Source: an uncultured Porphyromonadaceae bacterium
Lineage (GTDB): Bacteria; Bacteroidota; Bacteroidia; Bacteroidales; Muribaculaceae
Assembly: GCA_938027385.1 (NCBI GenBank)
Contig: CALJBF010000358.1
Location: forward strand, 1-6,347
Direction: 5' to 3'
DNA: 6,347 nucleotides
In this document: positions 1-6,347 of the stretch, one piece after another
Layout of the letters: every line of letters starts with the position of its first letter
How positions within the stretch are numbered: position 1 is the first letter of the stretch
Translations under genes and position numbers: made by a program
The notes under the pieces: generated by a model
Told to the model about the DNA's origin: nothing
Databases searched by the model: none
What the model saw: the letters and a program-made list of their open reading frames with translations, nothing else

Positions 1-3000
1 TCTTGTTGTAAAGGCTCTCGAAATTCAGACGGCCGTCAACCGAGAGCGACGACTGGTTGGCAATGGTGTTGCCCACCGAAACACCGTCGATGTCGGCGCC
101 GCGATCCCAGCGGTATGTGGCGTTGTATGATGCGTTGGCCGTTATGAAGTCAAGCACCGGAATGCGCGAGAAAGGCGCACGGTACGACGCCACGAACGAC
201 TGGTTGTAAGCCCAGGGGGTACCCAGCGAGCGAATCGACTGCCATACGGTGTCTTTCCACTCCTTGTATTGGTCGGGGAAGAGCTTACGGTTCACGGCGC
301 CGACGGTCTCCTCGATACGGGCCGAGGTGTTGGAGTTGAACGAGAGATTTATCGATTTTGTGAGGTTCCAGGTAATCTGGAACTGGCGGTCCCAGAGGAA
401 ATTCTTGCTGACCGATACCGGGAGCTGGAACATCACGTCGGCCTCGGAACGTGTCTGCTGTTCGTAGTAGTAGCGCGACATGTTGGTGAGGAACGATATG
501 GTGTTGGGCAGATAGTTGATCTCCCATTCCTTGAAGAATTTCAGATTCTTGTTTTTCGACTTCAGCCAGCCGAACGGTTTCAGCCCCTTGATCATCGGCG
601 AGTAGTTGTAGGCGAACGAGCCGCGGTAGTCGTTGGTGTTCTCGTACTCGGTCACGGGGTCGGTCTTCGACTGTTTGTTGAACGAGAAGTTGAATGTGAA
701 GTTAGCCGGATCCCAGGGCATCGGTTTGGGGGAGCGCACGTCGAATTTCAGGCCCGAGATCGAGAAACTCTTTATGGTCGAGTTCTCGACGGCGAAACCC
801 GAGATTGAGTCGCGGGCATGCTTGTCGGGGGCGTCGTCGAGGGCGTCCTTAAGCAGCACATCCTGGTCGAGGGGGTTGTACTTCGGGGTTGTCTTCTCTT
901 TCGACACCGAGTAGTAGATGGGCGCGCGCAGTTTGGCTTTTTCGGGGAGGAAACGTCCCAGATCGGCCTGCACGGCGAAGTTGTACTGCTCGTAATCGTC
1001 GAGACGGCGGTTGTTGAGGCTCTGGTCTACGCCACCGAAACCGGCGGTCTCGCGGTGCGTGGCGAAGTTGAGCGACGCGATGTCGCTGACGGCCAGATTC
1101 ACGTTTGCCTTGGCGGCCCAGCCGCCCGCTTCGTCGAAATCGGTAACCTTAAGCTCGTTGACCCAGACGATACCGTCTTTGCGGGTGTTGGCGTTGTTGC
1201 GCACGCCCACCAGGAGCACACGCACGTCGCTCAACGAGGGGTTGCCCATCACAGCCATGCGGTTGCGTTCGTTGTCAGGGTCGCGGCCGGTATAAAGGGT
1301 GGCATACCCAACACCCGAACCTTCGGTGTTTTTGGCGCGGTTACGCTCTTTCTTCAGCTCGACAAGATTCTGGAGCTTGAAGTTGAGGAAGTTGTTTATC
1401 GGCCATACCTTCTCGCGGTCGGTGGGGAGGTAGTTGTTGTATTTGTCGTGCGGAGTGAGTTCCAGAGGAATCTCGTATTCGTAGAAGTTCTGCTTAACGT
1501 CGCTGCCCAGACGCACGAACACCGACAGCTCGCCCGAACGGAGGTTGGTCACATCGTCAATCAGCGATTCGCCGTGAACCCACATCTGCATGCGCTTGTA
1601 GTTGCGCAGATCCTGCTGGGTGTCGCGGTAGACGGCGCGGGCGTCGCCGGCGTCGAGGCCGGTAACCTTCAGCGACATCGACTGCTCGTTGAGCTGCACG
1701 ATCTGCGACTGGCCCGGATCGGATATACGTGTCACGCCCGGGGGGAGCACATAGTTCACCGGCTCGCGCGAGGCGTTCTCCTCGATGTTCACGACCGATA
1801 CGTCAAGGTCACCCTCGGCAGGAGCGTCACCGCGGGTATTGAGGTTGAAGTCGTATGTGCGCCACTCGCCGCGCACAAGCTCAAGCGTGGCAAAACGCAG
1901 GTGTGTGGGTTTCTTGAAACCGGTCATGAAGATACGGGCGAATCTGATGGCCGAGAAATCGTTGATCGAGCCGACGACCTTCTCATAGGCGCTCAGGGGT
2001 ATCTTGAACTGGTACCATTCAACGGGGTCATCCTTGCCGTTGCGGGTTATGGGGTACGACACCTGCTTGTCGGTGATGAAGTTCTTGCCCACGACAAGAT
2101 CTTCGGGGCGGATTGACACGCGGTACTGGAAATAGCGCTCGTATTCGTTGAGGGTATTGTCCTGGTTGATATCCTCTACATCGGGCACGCTGCGTGAGCT
2201 CTGGTAAAGGGGCTCGGCCACATCCTCGGGCGCCAGCGAGTTGCCCTCGACACCGTTGTAGCGTTTGTAACGTTCGAGAATCGAGAGGCGCTCCTCATCG
2301 TAGTCATATCCGCGGAAGAAGTGGTAGTTGTCGCCGGCGGGGTCGTTGAAAGGGGAGAACTGGTCGTTCTGCATCCGCTCGACAGTGGTGGCGGGGAGTT
2401 TGGCACGGAGCTGGTCGAGGTAATCGCGGTAGCTGTCGAACCCGAACTCGTCGTCGTTGCGCAGGCCGTCAAGGCCGACATCCTGCACCAGACGCGAGCC
2501 AGAATTGTTGTCGAATGCGTATGTGAGCGAGTTCTGCGACGATACGCGACCCCAGACGGTATTCTGAAGGAACTGGTCGTTGCCATCGTAGGGGATGCCG
2601 TTCTCGTATGACTTGAGACCGTCTTTCAATATGTCCTCCGAGACCTCGCCGAAGTTGATGTACAGGTCACCACCCTCGAGATTCGGATTCCCGGGGTCGA
2701 GGAACGGGTTCATCATCCAGAACTGCACATAGTCGATGTTGGCCTGCTCGAAGTTGGTGTTGTCCATCTTGCGCATGATGCCGCCCCAGCGTTTTTCGGG
2801 GTTGAGCAGGCGCCCTTCGTCGTCGATGTTGGTGGCGTCGAGGTTGTAGGGGCCGCGCTCCTCGGGGTAAAACGAGAGGTTGAGGGTCTGAATGGTGGCC
2901 GACTCGCCGTATGAGAGCTCTCGGCCGGGGAAAATCTCTTTGGAGGTGACTTCGCGTACGTAAGGATTCGACTGCTGGTCGAGGTCGTTTTTCAGATAGC

Positions 3001-5719
3001 CGGGGCAGAGCGACGAATTCTTGTCGGTGAACATGCGGTCTATGTAGTACCAGTTCAGCAGGGCGCGGTTCTTGCCGTAATCCACGTTGTTAGACAGCGC
3101 CGCCTCGGGGAAGAGGGCGCCCTGCCCGGGATCGTAGGGTGTCGACGCCAGCTGCCATGCGTATGGCGAACGGAGGTCGATGCCCGACTGCGACGACTCG
3201 AAATCGTCGATATACGAACTGCCGCGGTTCGAGCCTGATTTCTGCTTGTGGGGCACGAGCTGGGCGAATTCGGCGGTGAGGTTTAGGGTAGAGGGGGCGG
3301 TGGCGTTTACGGTAGGTATCTTGTTCAGCAGGTTTGTGAGCCACATGAATTTGGTGTTGTAGCTCAGGTTGAAACCGAACATCGAGTTGTTCACGATCTC
3401 GTCGCCGATATTGACCTTTTCGGTCAGTGCCTTCTCGGAGAAGTGGAGCACGGTGGCGCCGATATTGAAATTCTTGTTGAAGGCATACTGCAGGTCAAGG
3501 CCGAGCAGAGTCTTGCGCTGGGTCGAGAAGAGCGACTGGTTCTCGAGTGTCACCGAGATGCTCTGGCCCGAATCGATAATCGACTGGTTGGTGATGGTGA
3601 CGATACCCATCGAATAGTCGACGGTATAGTCTGAGTTTTCGGTAAGCTGCACGCCGCCGGCCATGACCACGACCGAACCGCGGGGCACGTTCATGGCGTT
3701 GAGGCGGATCTGCGAGCCGCCTGACGACTGGTACGAGCCGGCAAGTATGAACTTGTTCTTGTCGGCGAACTGACGGGCCACCACCTGAGTCGAGTCATAC
3801 AGTTCCTTGTAGACATATTTCTCGGCGATGGCGGGGTCGCCTATCTTCTGTTCGAGGTGTCGGCCGAACGGCTCGGCCACAGGGAATATCACCTTGCCCG
3901 ACGATGCCAGGATGGTGTAACCCTCTATGAAGTCAAAGAAACCGTCGGGGTTCGACTGCTGGTTTGAGTCGATACGGTCGAGGTTCATCACCTGCAGCAG
4001 CGGCTGGTTGCTCAGCCCCGGAACGGGCAGATAATTGATTCGTGTGCCGGTGGTGTCGCTCAGATACTTGATCTGGAGCTTGAAGTTCTGTTTCTGCACC
4101 TGATACGCCCCCAGCGAGTACACGTTCTTCATCATCAGCCGCCACATGGGCTGGCGCGGATCCACAGTGGTGCTTTTCAGCATCTTCAGGTAAAGCGACT
4201 GCGCGGTGGTGGTGATGTCGCTCGAGAACTCGCCGACCTGATATACCTGGCCGTTATAGGTGTACTGATAGGCCACGGCGAGCACATCATCGGCATTGAG
4301 CTGTGTCTTCAGCGAGATGTAGCCGAGGGTGGAGTTGAGAGTGTATTCCGATGAGCTGAGCAGACGGGCGCTCTCGACCTTCTCGAAGTCGCGTCCGCCC
4401 TCTATGCCGTAGGTCCTGAGCGGTTCGAGAGCCTGTGTGACCTGGTTGATGTTTCTGGCGTCGGGGTACTGCTCCTTGATTACCGAGAGCAGGTTGTTCG
4501 ACTGGTTTGACGGAACGGGTATGGCCGGGTTGGTCTGCCAGAACGGGTTGGTCAGGAACTCGCCCTCGCCGAGGTCGGCGAATGACACGAAGTTTCGCGA
4601 CTGGTCATATTTGCCACCCTTGTTGGTGATCCAGACCTCGATTCGGGTGATGTTTATGCCCGACGATACGTACGGCAGTTTCGATGCGAAACGGTCGTAA
4701 TTCTCGTAGAAATACTGCCCCAGGAAGAAGTGGCGGTTCTGGTCGTACTGGTCGGCGTTGACCGAAAACTCGGTGGCCTGCGAACCCCCTTTGGTGTTGA
4801 CGGTCTTCGATTCGGAATTCTGCTGTGACACCAGCGCCGTGGCCGTGAGTTTGCCGAACTGCAGCTGTGTCTTAAGACCGAACAGCGCCGTGGAACCCCT
4901 GATGAGCGACGACCCAGTGGTGAGCGACACATTACCGGCCTCGATTGACTTCACGATGTCATCCTCCTTGCCCTCGTAGCCGAGCTTGATGTTTTTCGAG
5001 TCGAAGTCAAACGTGGCGTCGGTGTTGTAGGTCATGTTGAACTTCATGCGGTCACCCACGCTTGCGCCGATTGTGGCCTGGATCTTCTGGTCGAAGTCGA
5101 AATAGGTCTTGCGGCGTGAGTTCACCGAGAGCGAGGGGTTGTCGGTCTTGTTCGACTTGATACCCATCTTCAGCTGTACCGAGCCTTGTGTCTTAAGCTG
5201 CACGCCGCCGGGGCCGAATATCTTCTCAAGCGGCCCGTAGGCGAAGTTCATGTCGAAGATGTTGAACGGCTGTTTCTCGGTATTCTCTACAAGCGCCTGG
5301 TTGCGCTCCTGGTAATATTCCTGCAACTGACGGCGCAGCTGCCAGTCGTTATACTGTTTCTCGTTGAGAATGAACGGTGTGGTGATTTCAGTGTCGCCAA
5401 CGCGGGTGCGTATGACATAATATCCGGTAGCGGGGTCATATTCGGCCACCGTCTTGATGTTGTCGGGCGTGGCGAGGTCGCCGGCAAACTGATCTTCCAT
5501 CAGCTGTCCGTAATCCTGCGGCACTGTCTGCGACACGCCGAACGGCATCATTATGGAATCGGCAGCCGAAAGCGGGCCACCGGAAACTACGGGAAAGGGG
5601 GGGGGAGGTGTCAGTCCGCCACCCGGCGAACCCGCCGTGGGTGTCTGCGCGTGCGCGAACCACGAGGGGCAATGAAACAACACTGCGGCCACGAGTATGA
5701 GAATACCCGCGGCACGCAT
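1..5719 (-). CDS. sprA: SprA/Sov, type IX secretion system outer-membrane translocon (C-terminus cut off by window edge)
   Basis: SprA forms the T9SS outer-membrane channel. From the Flavobacterium johnsoniae structures, the family is known as a single-chain, roughly 36-stranded beta-barrel with a lateral opening that binds PorV or a plug protein and releases folded cargo. Seen here: 1906 complete codons without a stop, ATG at 5719, running off position 1. After a signal peptide (residues 1-24) and a Pro/Gly-rich stretch (about 26-49) comes the N-terminal region with EYDPATGYY (93-101), then DATFDF and GKEDDIVKSIEAGNV (from G250) and SLIRG (R274-G275). Further family signatures are PDGFFDF with a following PVAEPFG, SSYIDDFE (D838-E841), ANIDYVQFWMMNPF (W1001), DVGLDGL (D1080-L1086), EDINQDNTLNEYERYFQYR (around 1183) and REPVNYVLPPGV (R1318). 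Usual length is about 2,300-2,500 residues, so roughly 400-600 are missing. The ATG was chosen because it opens directly onto the signal peptide; there is no Shine-Dalgarno sequence. A C9 tract lies in codons 39-41. Identity is very secure by motif recognition. Confidence 0.96.
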   Translation of the reverse strand, partial: MRAAGILILVAAVLFHCPSWFAHAQTPTAGSPGGGLTPPPPFPVVSGGPLSAADSIMMPFGVSQTVPQDYGQLMEDQFAGDLATPDNIKTVAEYDPATGYYVIRTRVGDTEITTPFILNEKQYNDWQLRRQLQEYYQERNQALVENTEKQPFNIFDMNFAYGPLEKIFGPGGVQLKTQGSVQLKMGIKSNKTDNPSLSVNSRRKTYFDFDQKIQATIGASVGDRMKFNMTYNTDATFDFDSKNIKLGYEGKEDDIVKSIEAGNVSLTTGSSLIRGSTALFGLKTQLQFGKLTATALVSQQNSESKTVNTKGGSQATEFSVNADQYDQNRHFFLGQYFYENYDRFASKLPYVSSGINITRIEVWITNKGGKYDQSRNFVSFADLGEGEFLTNPFWQTNPAIPVPSNQSNNLLSVIKEQYPDARNINQVTQALEPLRTYGIEGGRDFEKVESARLLSSSEYTLNSTLGYISLKTQLNADDVLAVAYQYTYNGQVYQVGEFSSDITTTAQSLYLKMLKSTTVDPRQPMWRLMMKNVYSLGAYQVQKQNFKLQIKYLSDTTGTRINYLPVPGLSNQPLLQVMNLDRIDSNQQSNPDGFFDFIEGYTILASSGKVIFPVAEPFGRHLEQKIGDPAIAEKYVYKELYDSTQVVARQFADKNKFILAGSYQSSGGSQIRLNAMNVPRGSVVVMAGGVQLTENSDYTVDYSMGIVTITNQSIIDSGQSISVTLENQSLFSTQRKTLLGLDLQYAFNKNFNIGATVLHFSEKALTEKVNIGDEIVNNSMFGFNLSYNTKFMWLTNLLNKIPTVNATAPSTLNLTAEFAQLVPHKQKSGSNRGSSYIDDFESSQSGIDLRSPYAWQLASTPYDPGQGALFPEAALSNNVDYGKNRALLNWYYIDRMFTDKNSSLCPGYLKNDLDQQSNPYVREVTSKEIFPGRELSYGESATIQTLNLSFYPEERGPYNLDATNIDDEGRLLNPEKRWGGIMRKMDNTNFEQANIDYVQFWMMNPFLDPGNPNLEGGDLYINFGEVSEDILKDGLKSYENGIPYDGNDQFLQNTVWGRVSSQNSLTYAFDNNSGSRLVQDVGLDGLRNDDEFGFDSYRDYLDQLRAKLPATTVERMQNDQFSPFNDPAGDNYHFFRGYDYDEERLSILERYKRYNGVEGNSLAPEDVAEPLYQSSRSVPDVEDINQDNTLNEYERYFQYRVSIRPEDLVVGKNFITDKQVSYPITRNGKDDPVEWYQFKIPLSAYEKVVGSINDFSAIRFARIFMTGFKKPTHLRFATLELVRGEWRTYDFNLNTRGDAPAEGDLDVSVVNIEENASREPVNYVLPPGVTRISDPGQSQIVQLNEQSMSLKVTGLDAGDARAVYRDTQQDLRNYKRMQMWVHGESLIDDVTNLRSGELSVFVRLGSDVKQNFYEYEIPLELTPHDKYNNYLPTDREKVWPINNFLNFKLQNLVELKKERNRAKNTEGSGVGYATLYTGRDPDNERNRMAVMGNPSLSDVRVLLVGVRNNANTRKDGIVWVNELKVTDFDEAGGWAAKANVNLAVSDIASLNFATHRETAGFGGVDQSLNNRRLDDYEQYNFAVQADLGRFLPEKAKLRAPIYYSVSKEKTTPKYNPLDQDVLLKDALDDAPDKHARDSISGFAVENSTIKSFSISGLKFDVRSPKPMPWDPANFTFNFSFNKQSKTDPVTEYENTNDYRGSFAYNYSPMIKGLKPFGWLKSKNKNLKFFKEWEINYLPNTISFLTNMSRYYYEQQTRSEADVMFQLPVSVSKNFLWDRQFQITWNLTKSINLSFNSNTSARIEETVGAVNRKLFPDQYKEWKDTVWQSIRSLGTPWAYNQSFVASYRAPFSRIPVLDFITANASYNATYRWDRGADIDGVSVGNTIANQSSLSVDGRLNFESLYNK
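2138..2173 (-). other. EF-hand-like acidic loop within SprA
   Basis: SprA residues 1183-1194 read DINQDNTLNEYE. This fits the 12-residue EF-hand calcium loop: acidic or amide side chains at loop positions 1 (D1183), 3 (N1185) and 5 (D1187), Thr at 7, a hydrophobic Leu at 8 and Glu at 12 (E1194). The canonical glycine at position 6 is replaced by Asn, which occurs in some EF-hand and dockerin-type loops. I recall this segment as conserved across SprA proteins, so it is probably structural rather than peculiar to this organism. Calcium binding is inferred from the pattern alone. Confidence 0.5.
5597..5605 (-). repeat. Nine-base poly-C tract in the 5' end of sprA
   Basis: The coding strand has nine consecutive C (nine G on the plus strand), read as CCC codons 39, 40 and 41. 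With the preceding CCT they encode four prolines followed by Phe-Pro. The tract lies about 15 residues after the predicted signal-peptide cleavage site. As given, the frame stays open. Removing one C brings a TAG at 5587-5589 into frame almost immediately. Adding one C leads to a TGA at 5436-5438. The tract is certain as sequence; a role in slipped-strand phase variation is inference, and a base-calling or assembly error in the run length cannot be excluded. Confidence 0.95.
5648..5719 (-). other. Predicted Sec signal peptide of SprA
   Basis: Residues 1-24 of the sprA product begin MRAAG, continue with a hydrophobic core of about ten residues (ILILVAAVLF) and end in the AHA|Q pattern, which fits signal peptidase I cleavage after A24. 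This is expected for an outer-membrane barrel that must cross the inner membrane. The charged n-region is only Met-Arg, which is short. Cys17 sits in an LFHC context and does not form a lipobox, so a lipoprotein is not supported. An in-frame TTG at 5753-5755 would lengthen the n-region by 12 residues including Arg and Lys, so the start could lie slightly upstream. Confidence 0.75.
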
Positions 5720-5826
5720 AATGTTATGGTATATTGTCGGCTTATTGCGTAACAAATCGGCTTGATTAATGATTACACAGTAATCCTGCCTGCCGGTCAC
5801 TTCCGCCGTCAGCCGCGCAGGGGGCG
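5720..5826. other. ruvA-sprA intergenic spacer, 107 bp, no gene
   Basis: The half next to ruvA is GC-rich and the half next to sprA is AT-rich, as expected for a sprA upstream region. No GC-rich hairpin followed by a T run is visible on the minus strand after the ruvA stop, so ruvA transcripts may continue into sprA. No Shine-Dalgarno-like purine run precedes the sprA ATG; the 20 bases before it are A/T-rich, as is usual in Bacteroidota. The sprA reading frame has no stop in this spacer and stays open back to the ruvA end. The inverted repeat at 5771-5785 is its only distinct structure. Confidence 0.7.
5771..5785. repeat. Perfect 6-bp inverted repeat with 3-nt centre upstream of sprA
   Basis: GATTAC-ACA-GTAATC on the plus strand: the two 6-base arms are exact reverse complements around a 3-base centre. 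It ends 52 bp upstream of the sprA ATG. It is AT-rich and not followed by a T run, so it is a poor intrinsic terminator. A dyad of this size before a gene could be a binding site for a dimeric regulator or a small mRNA hairpin, but a 15-bp dyad can also arise by chance. No known regulator is assigned. Confidence 0.4.
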
Positions 5827-6347
5827 TCAGAGCATAGCCAGCGCTTTCTTTATCGCAGACTCTACGGTCTCGTCTGACGATGCCATGAAAATCCTGTCAA
5901 GGGCTTTCTCGGCGGCGGCTTTCGTGTAACCGAGCATGGTAAGGGCGGCCAGAGCCTCGTCGTAGGCGTCAGACCGCGACTGCATGGCGCGGACGGCACC
6001 CGACTGTGATAATAACGGTACCATACCCGCATTTATTTTATCGCGCAGGTCGACAATGATACGCTGGGCGGTTTTCGCGCCGATTCCCTTTACGCTTTTC
6101 AGCGAACGCTCGTCGCCCCCGGCGATTACGGCCGAGAGCTCGTCGGGGGTCATCGCCGACAGTATGAGGCGCGCCGAGGCCGCGCCGACACCGCTCACGC
6201 CGATAAGCAGCCTGAACAGCTCGCGTTCGCCCTGCGTGCAGAAACCGTAGAGTTCATGAGTGTCCTCGCGGATAATCTCCTCGACAAACACCTTGACCTG
6301 GGGCTCTGCTACACCCTTCAGGCGTGCGTCGTTGGCGGCTTGGTTCA
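5827..6347 (-). CDS. ruvA: Holliday junction branch migration complex subunit RuvA (N-terminus cut off by window edge)
   Basis: RuvA binds the four-way junction as a tetramer and loads the RuvB ATPase ring to drive branch migration in recombinational repair. Visible are 172 codons and a TGA at 5827-5829; the first complete codon starts at 6345. The C-terminal half of the OB-fold domain is present and includes the RED-x4-YGF motif. Its Glu (6265-6267) and Asp (6262-6264) align with the acidic pin E55/D56 of Escherichia coli RuvA, which shapes the junction centre. Domain II has both helix-hairpin-helix motifs: GVSGVGAASARLIL and VKGIGAKTAQRI followed by VDLRDKI. Domain III, the RuvB-binding helical domain, follows a short linker and includes EALAALTMLGYTKAAAEKAL and the ending KKALAML. 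Alignment to E. coli puts about 28 residues beyond the window, for a normal total near 200. The GTG at 6289-6291 is internal, not the start, because conserved domain I sequence continues upstream of it. sprA follows 107 bp downstream on the same strand. Confidence 0.97.
   Translation of the reverse strand, partial: NQAANDARLKGVAEPQVKVFVEEIIREDTHELYGFCTQGERELFRLLIGVSGVGAASARLILSAMTPDELSAVIAGGDERSLKSVKGIGAKTAQRIIVDLRDKINAGMVPLLSQSGAVRAMQSRSDAYDEALAALTMLGYTKAAAEKALDRIFMASSDETVESAIKKALAML

Noticed and set aside
818..2116. A 432-codon plus-strand open frame, with shorter ones in the same register at 269-808, 2321-2611, 3443-3634 and 5186-5752
   Set aside because: All lie exactly antiparallel to sprA codons in register. 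In that register a stop needs a sense TTA, CTA or TCA codon, and sprA rarely uses these because of its G/C-ending codon preference. The translations lack recognisable domains, while the opposite strand encodes clear SprA motifs throughout.
2176..2586. A 136-codon minus-strand open frame rich in Thr, Ser and Arg
   Set aside because: It is in a different frame from sprA, and the sprA frame carries family signatures across the same stretch. Its composition is typical of a frame-shifted read of the same codons.
2963..2986. A near-repeat of a DQQSNP-like coding segment, also at 3947-3970
   Set aside because: The match is a short dipeptide-rich coincidence using the same preferred CAG, TCG and AAC/AAT codons. 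It does not extend on either side.
5436..5672. A 78-codon minus-strand open frame over the sprA 5' end
   Set aside because: It is the shifted frame of sprA and has no recognisable domain. Its only relevance is that it gives the stop reached if the C9 tract gained one base.
5726..5756. Possible Bacteroides-type promoter for sprA: TTTG at 5753-5756 and a TATACCAT box at 5726-5733 with 19-base spacing (minus strand)
   Set aside because: The spacing fits the -33/-7 layout, but the -7 box shares only the leading TA with TAnnTTTG. The implied start site would fall almost at the ATG. Too weak to annotate.
5786..5826. Possible rho-independent terminator after ruvA
   Set aside because: CCTGC and GCAGG can pair, but only over five bases with a long loop and no following T run on the transcribed strand.
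5984..6250. An 88-codon plus-strand open frame opposite ruvA
   Set aside because: The opposite strand encodes the conserved RuvA helix-hairpin-helix motifs; this frame shows no recognisable protein features.
6289..6291. GTG as the ruvA start codon
   Set aside because: The frame stays open to the window edge and encodes RuvA domain I upstream of it. Starting here would remove about 46 conserved N-terminal residues.

Overview
The window is a piece of a Bacteroidota chromosome, most likely a G+C-rich member of the Bacteroidales. The main evidence is a nearly window-long minus-strand gene for SprA (called Sov in Porphyromonas gingivalis), the giant outer-membrane translocon of the type IX secretion system (T9SS), a system restricted to the Bacteroidota. 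Supporting signs are the ruvA gene directly upstream, the lack of a Shine-Dalgarno sequence before the sprA start, and a G/C-ending codon preference (AAC, CAG, TCG, GGC, TTC). I cannot name the genus. A gut lineage such as Muribaculaceae or Alistipes would fit the composition, but that is a guess.

Layout, read in the direction of transcription (right to left). Positions 6347-5827 hold the last 172 codons of ruvA, whose first roughly 28 codons lie beyond the right edge. Positions 5826-5720 are a 107-bp spacer with no gene; it contains a perfect 6-bp inverted repeat around a 3-nt centre (5771-5785) and no convincing terminator. Positions 5719-1 are sprA: 1906 complete codons, uninterrupted, starting with a signal peptide and running off the left edge. 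By comparison with the family (about 2,300-2,500 residues), several hundred C-terminal residues are missing from view. No RNA gene, mobile element or CRISPR array is seen. All plus-strand open frames are shadows of sprA or ruvA.

The two products do not share a pathway. RuvA is the Holliday-junction-binding subunit of the RuvAB branch-migration motor in the cytoplasm. SprA sits in the outer membrane and passes folded T9SS cargo proteins to the cell surface. Same-strand order, short spacing and no visible terminator make read-through from ruvA into sprA plausible.

The observation most worth checking is a run of nine C residues on the coding strand (5597-5605), in sprA codons 39-41, just after the signal peptide. 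Gain or loss of one base would truncate SprA almost at once, so the run could act as an on/off phase-variation switch for the whole T9SS. It could equally be a chance proline run. Second is a 12-residue loop in SprA (residues 1183-1194) that fits the EF-hand calcium-binding pattern.
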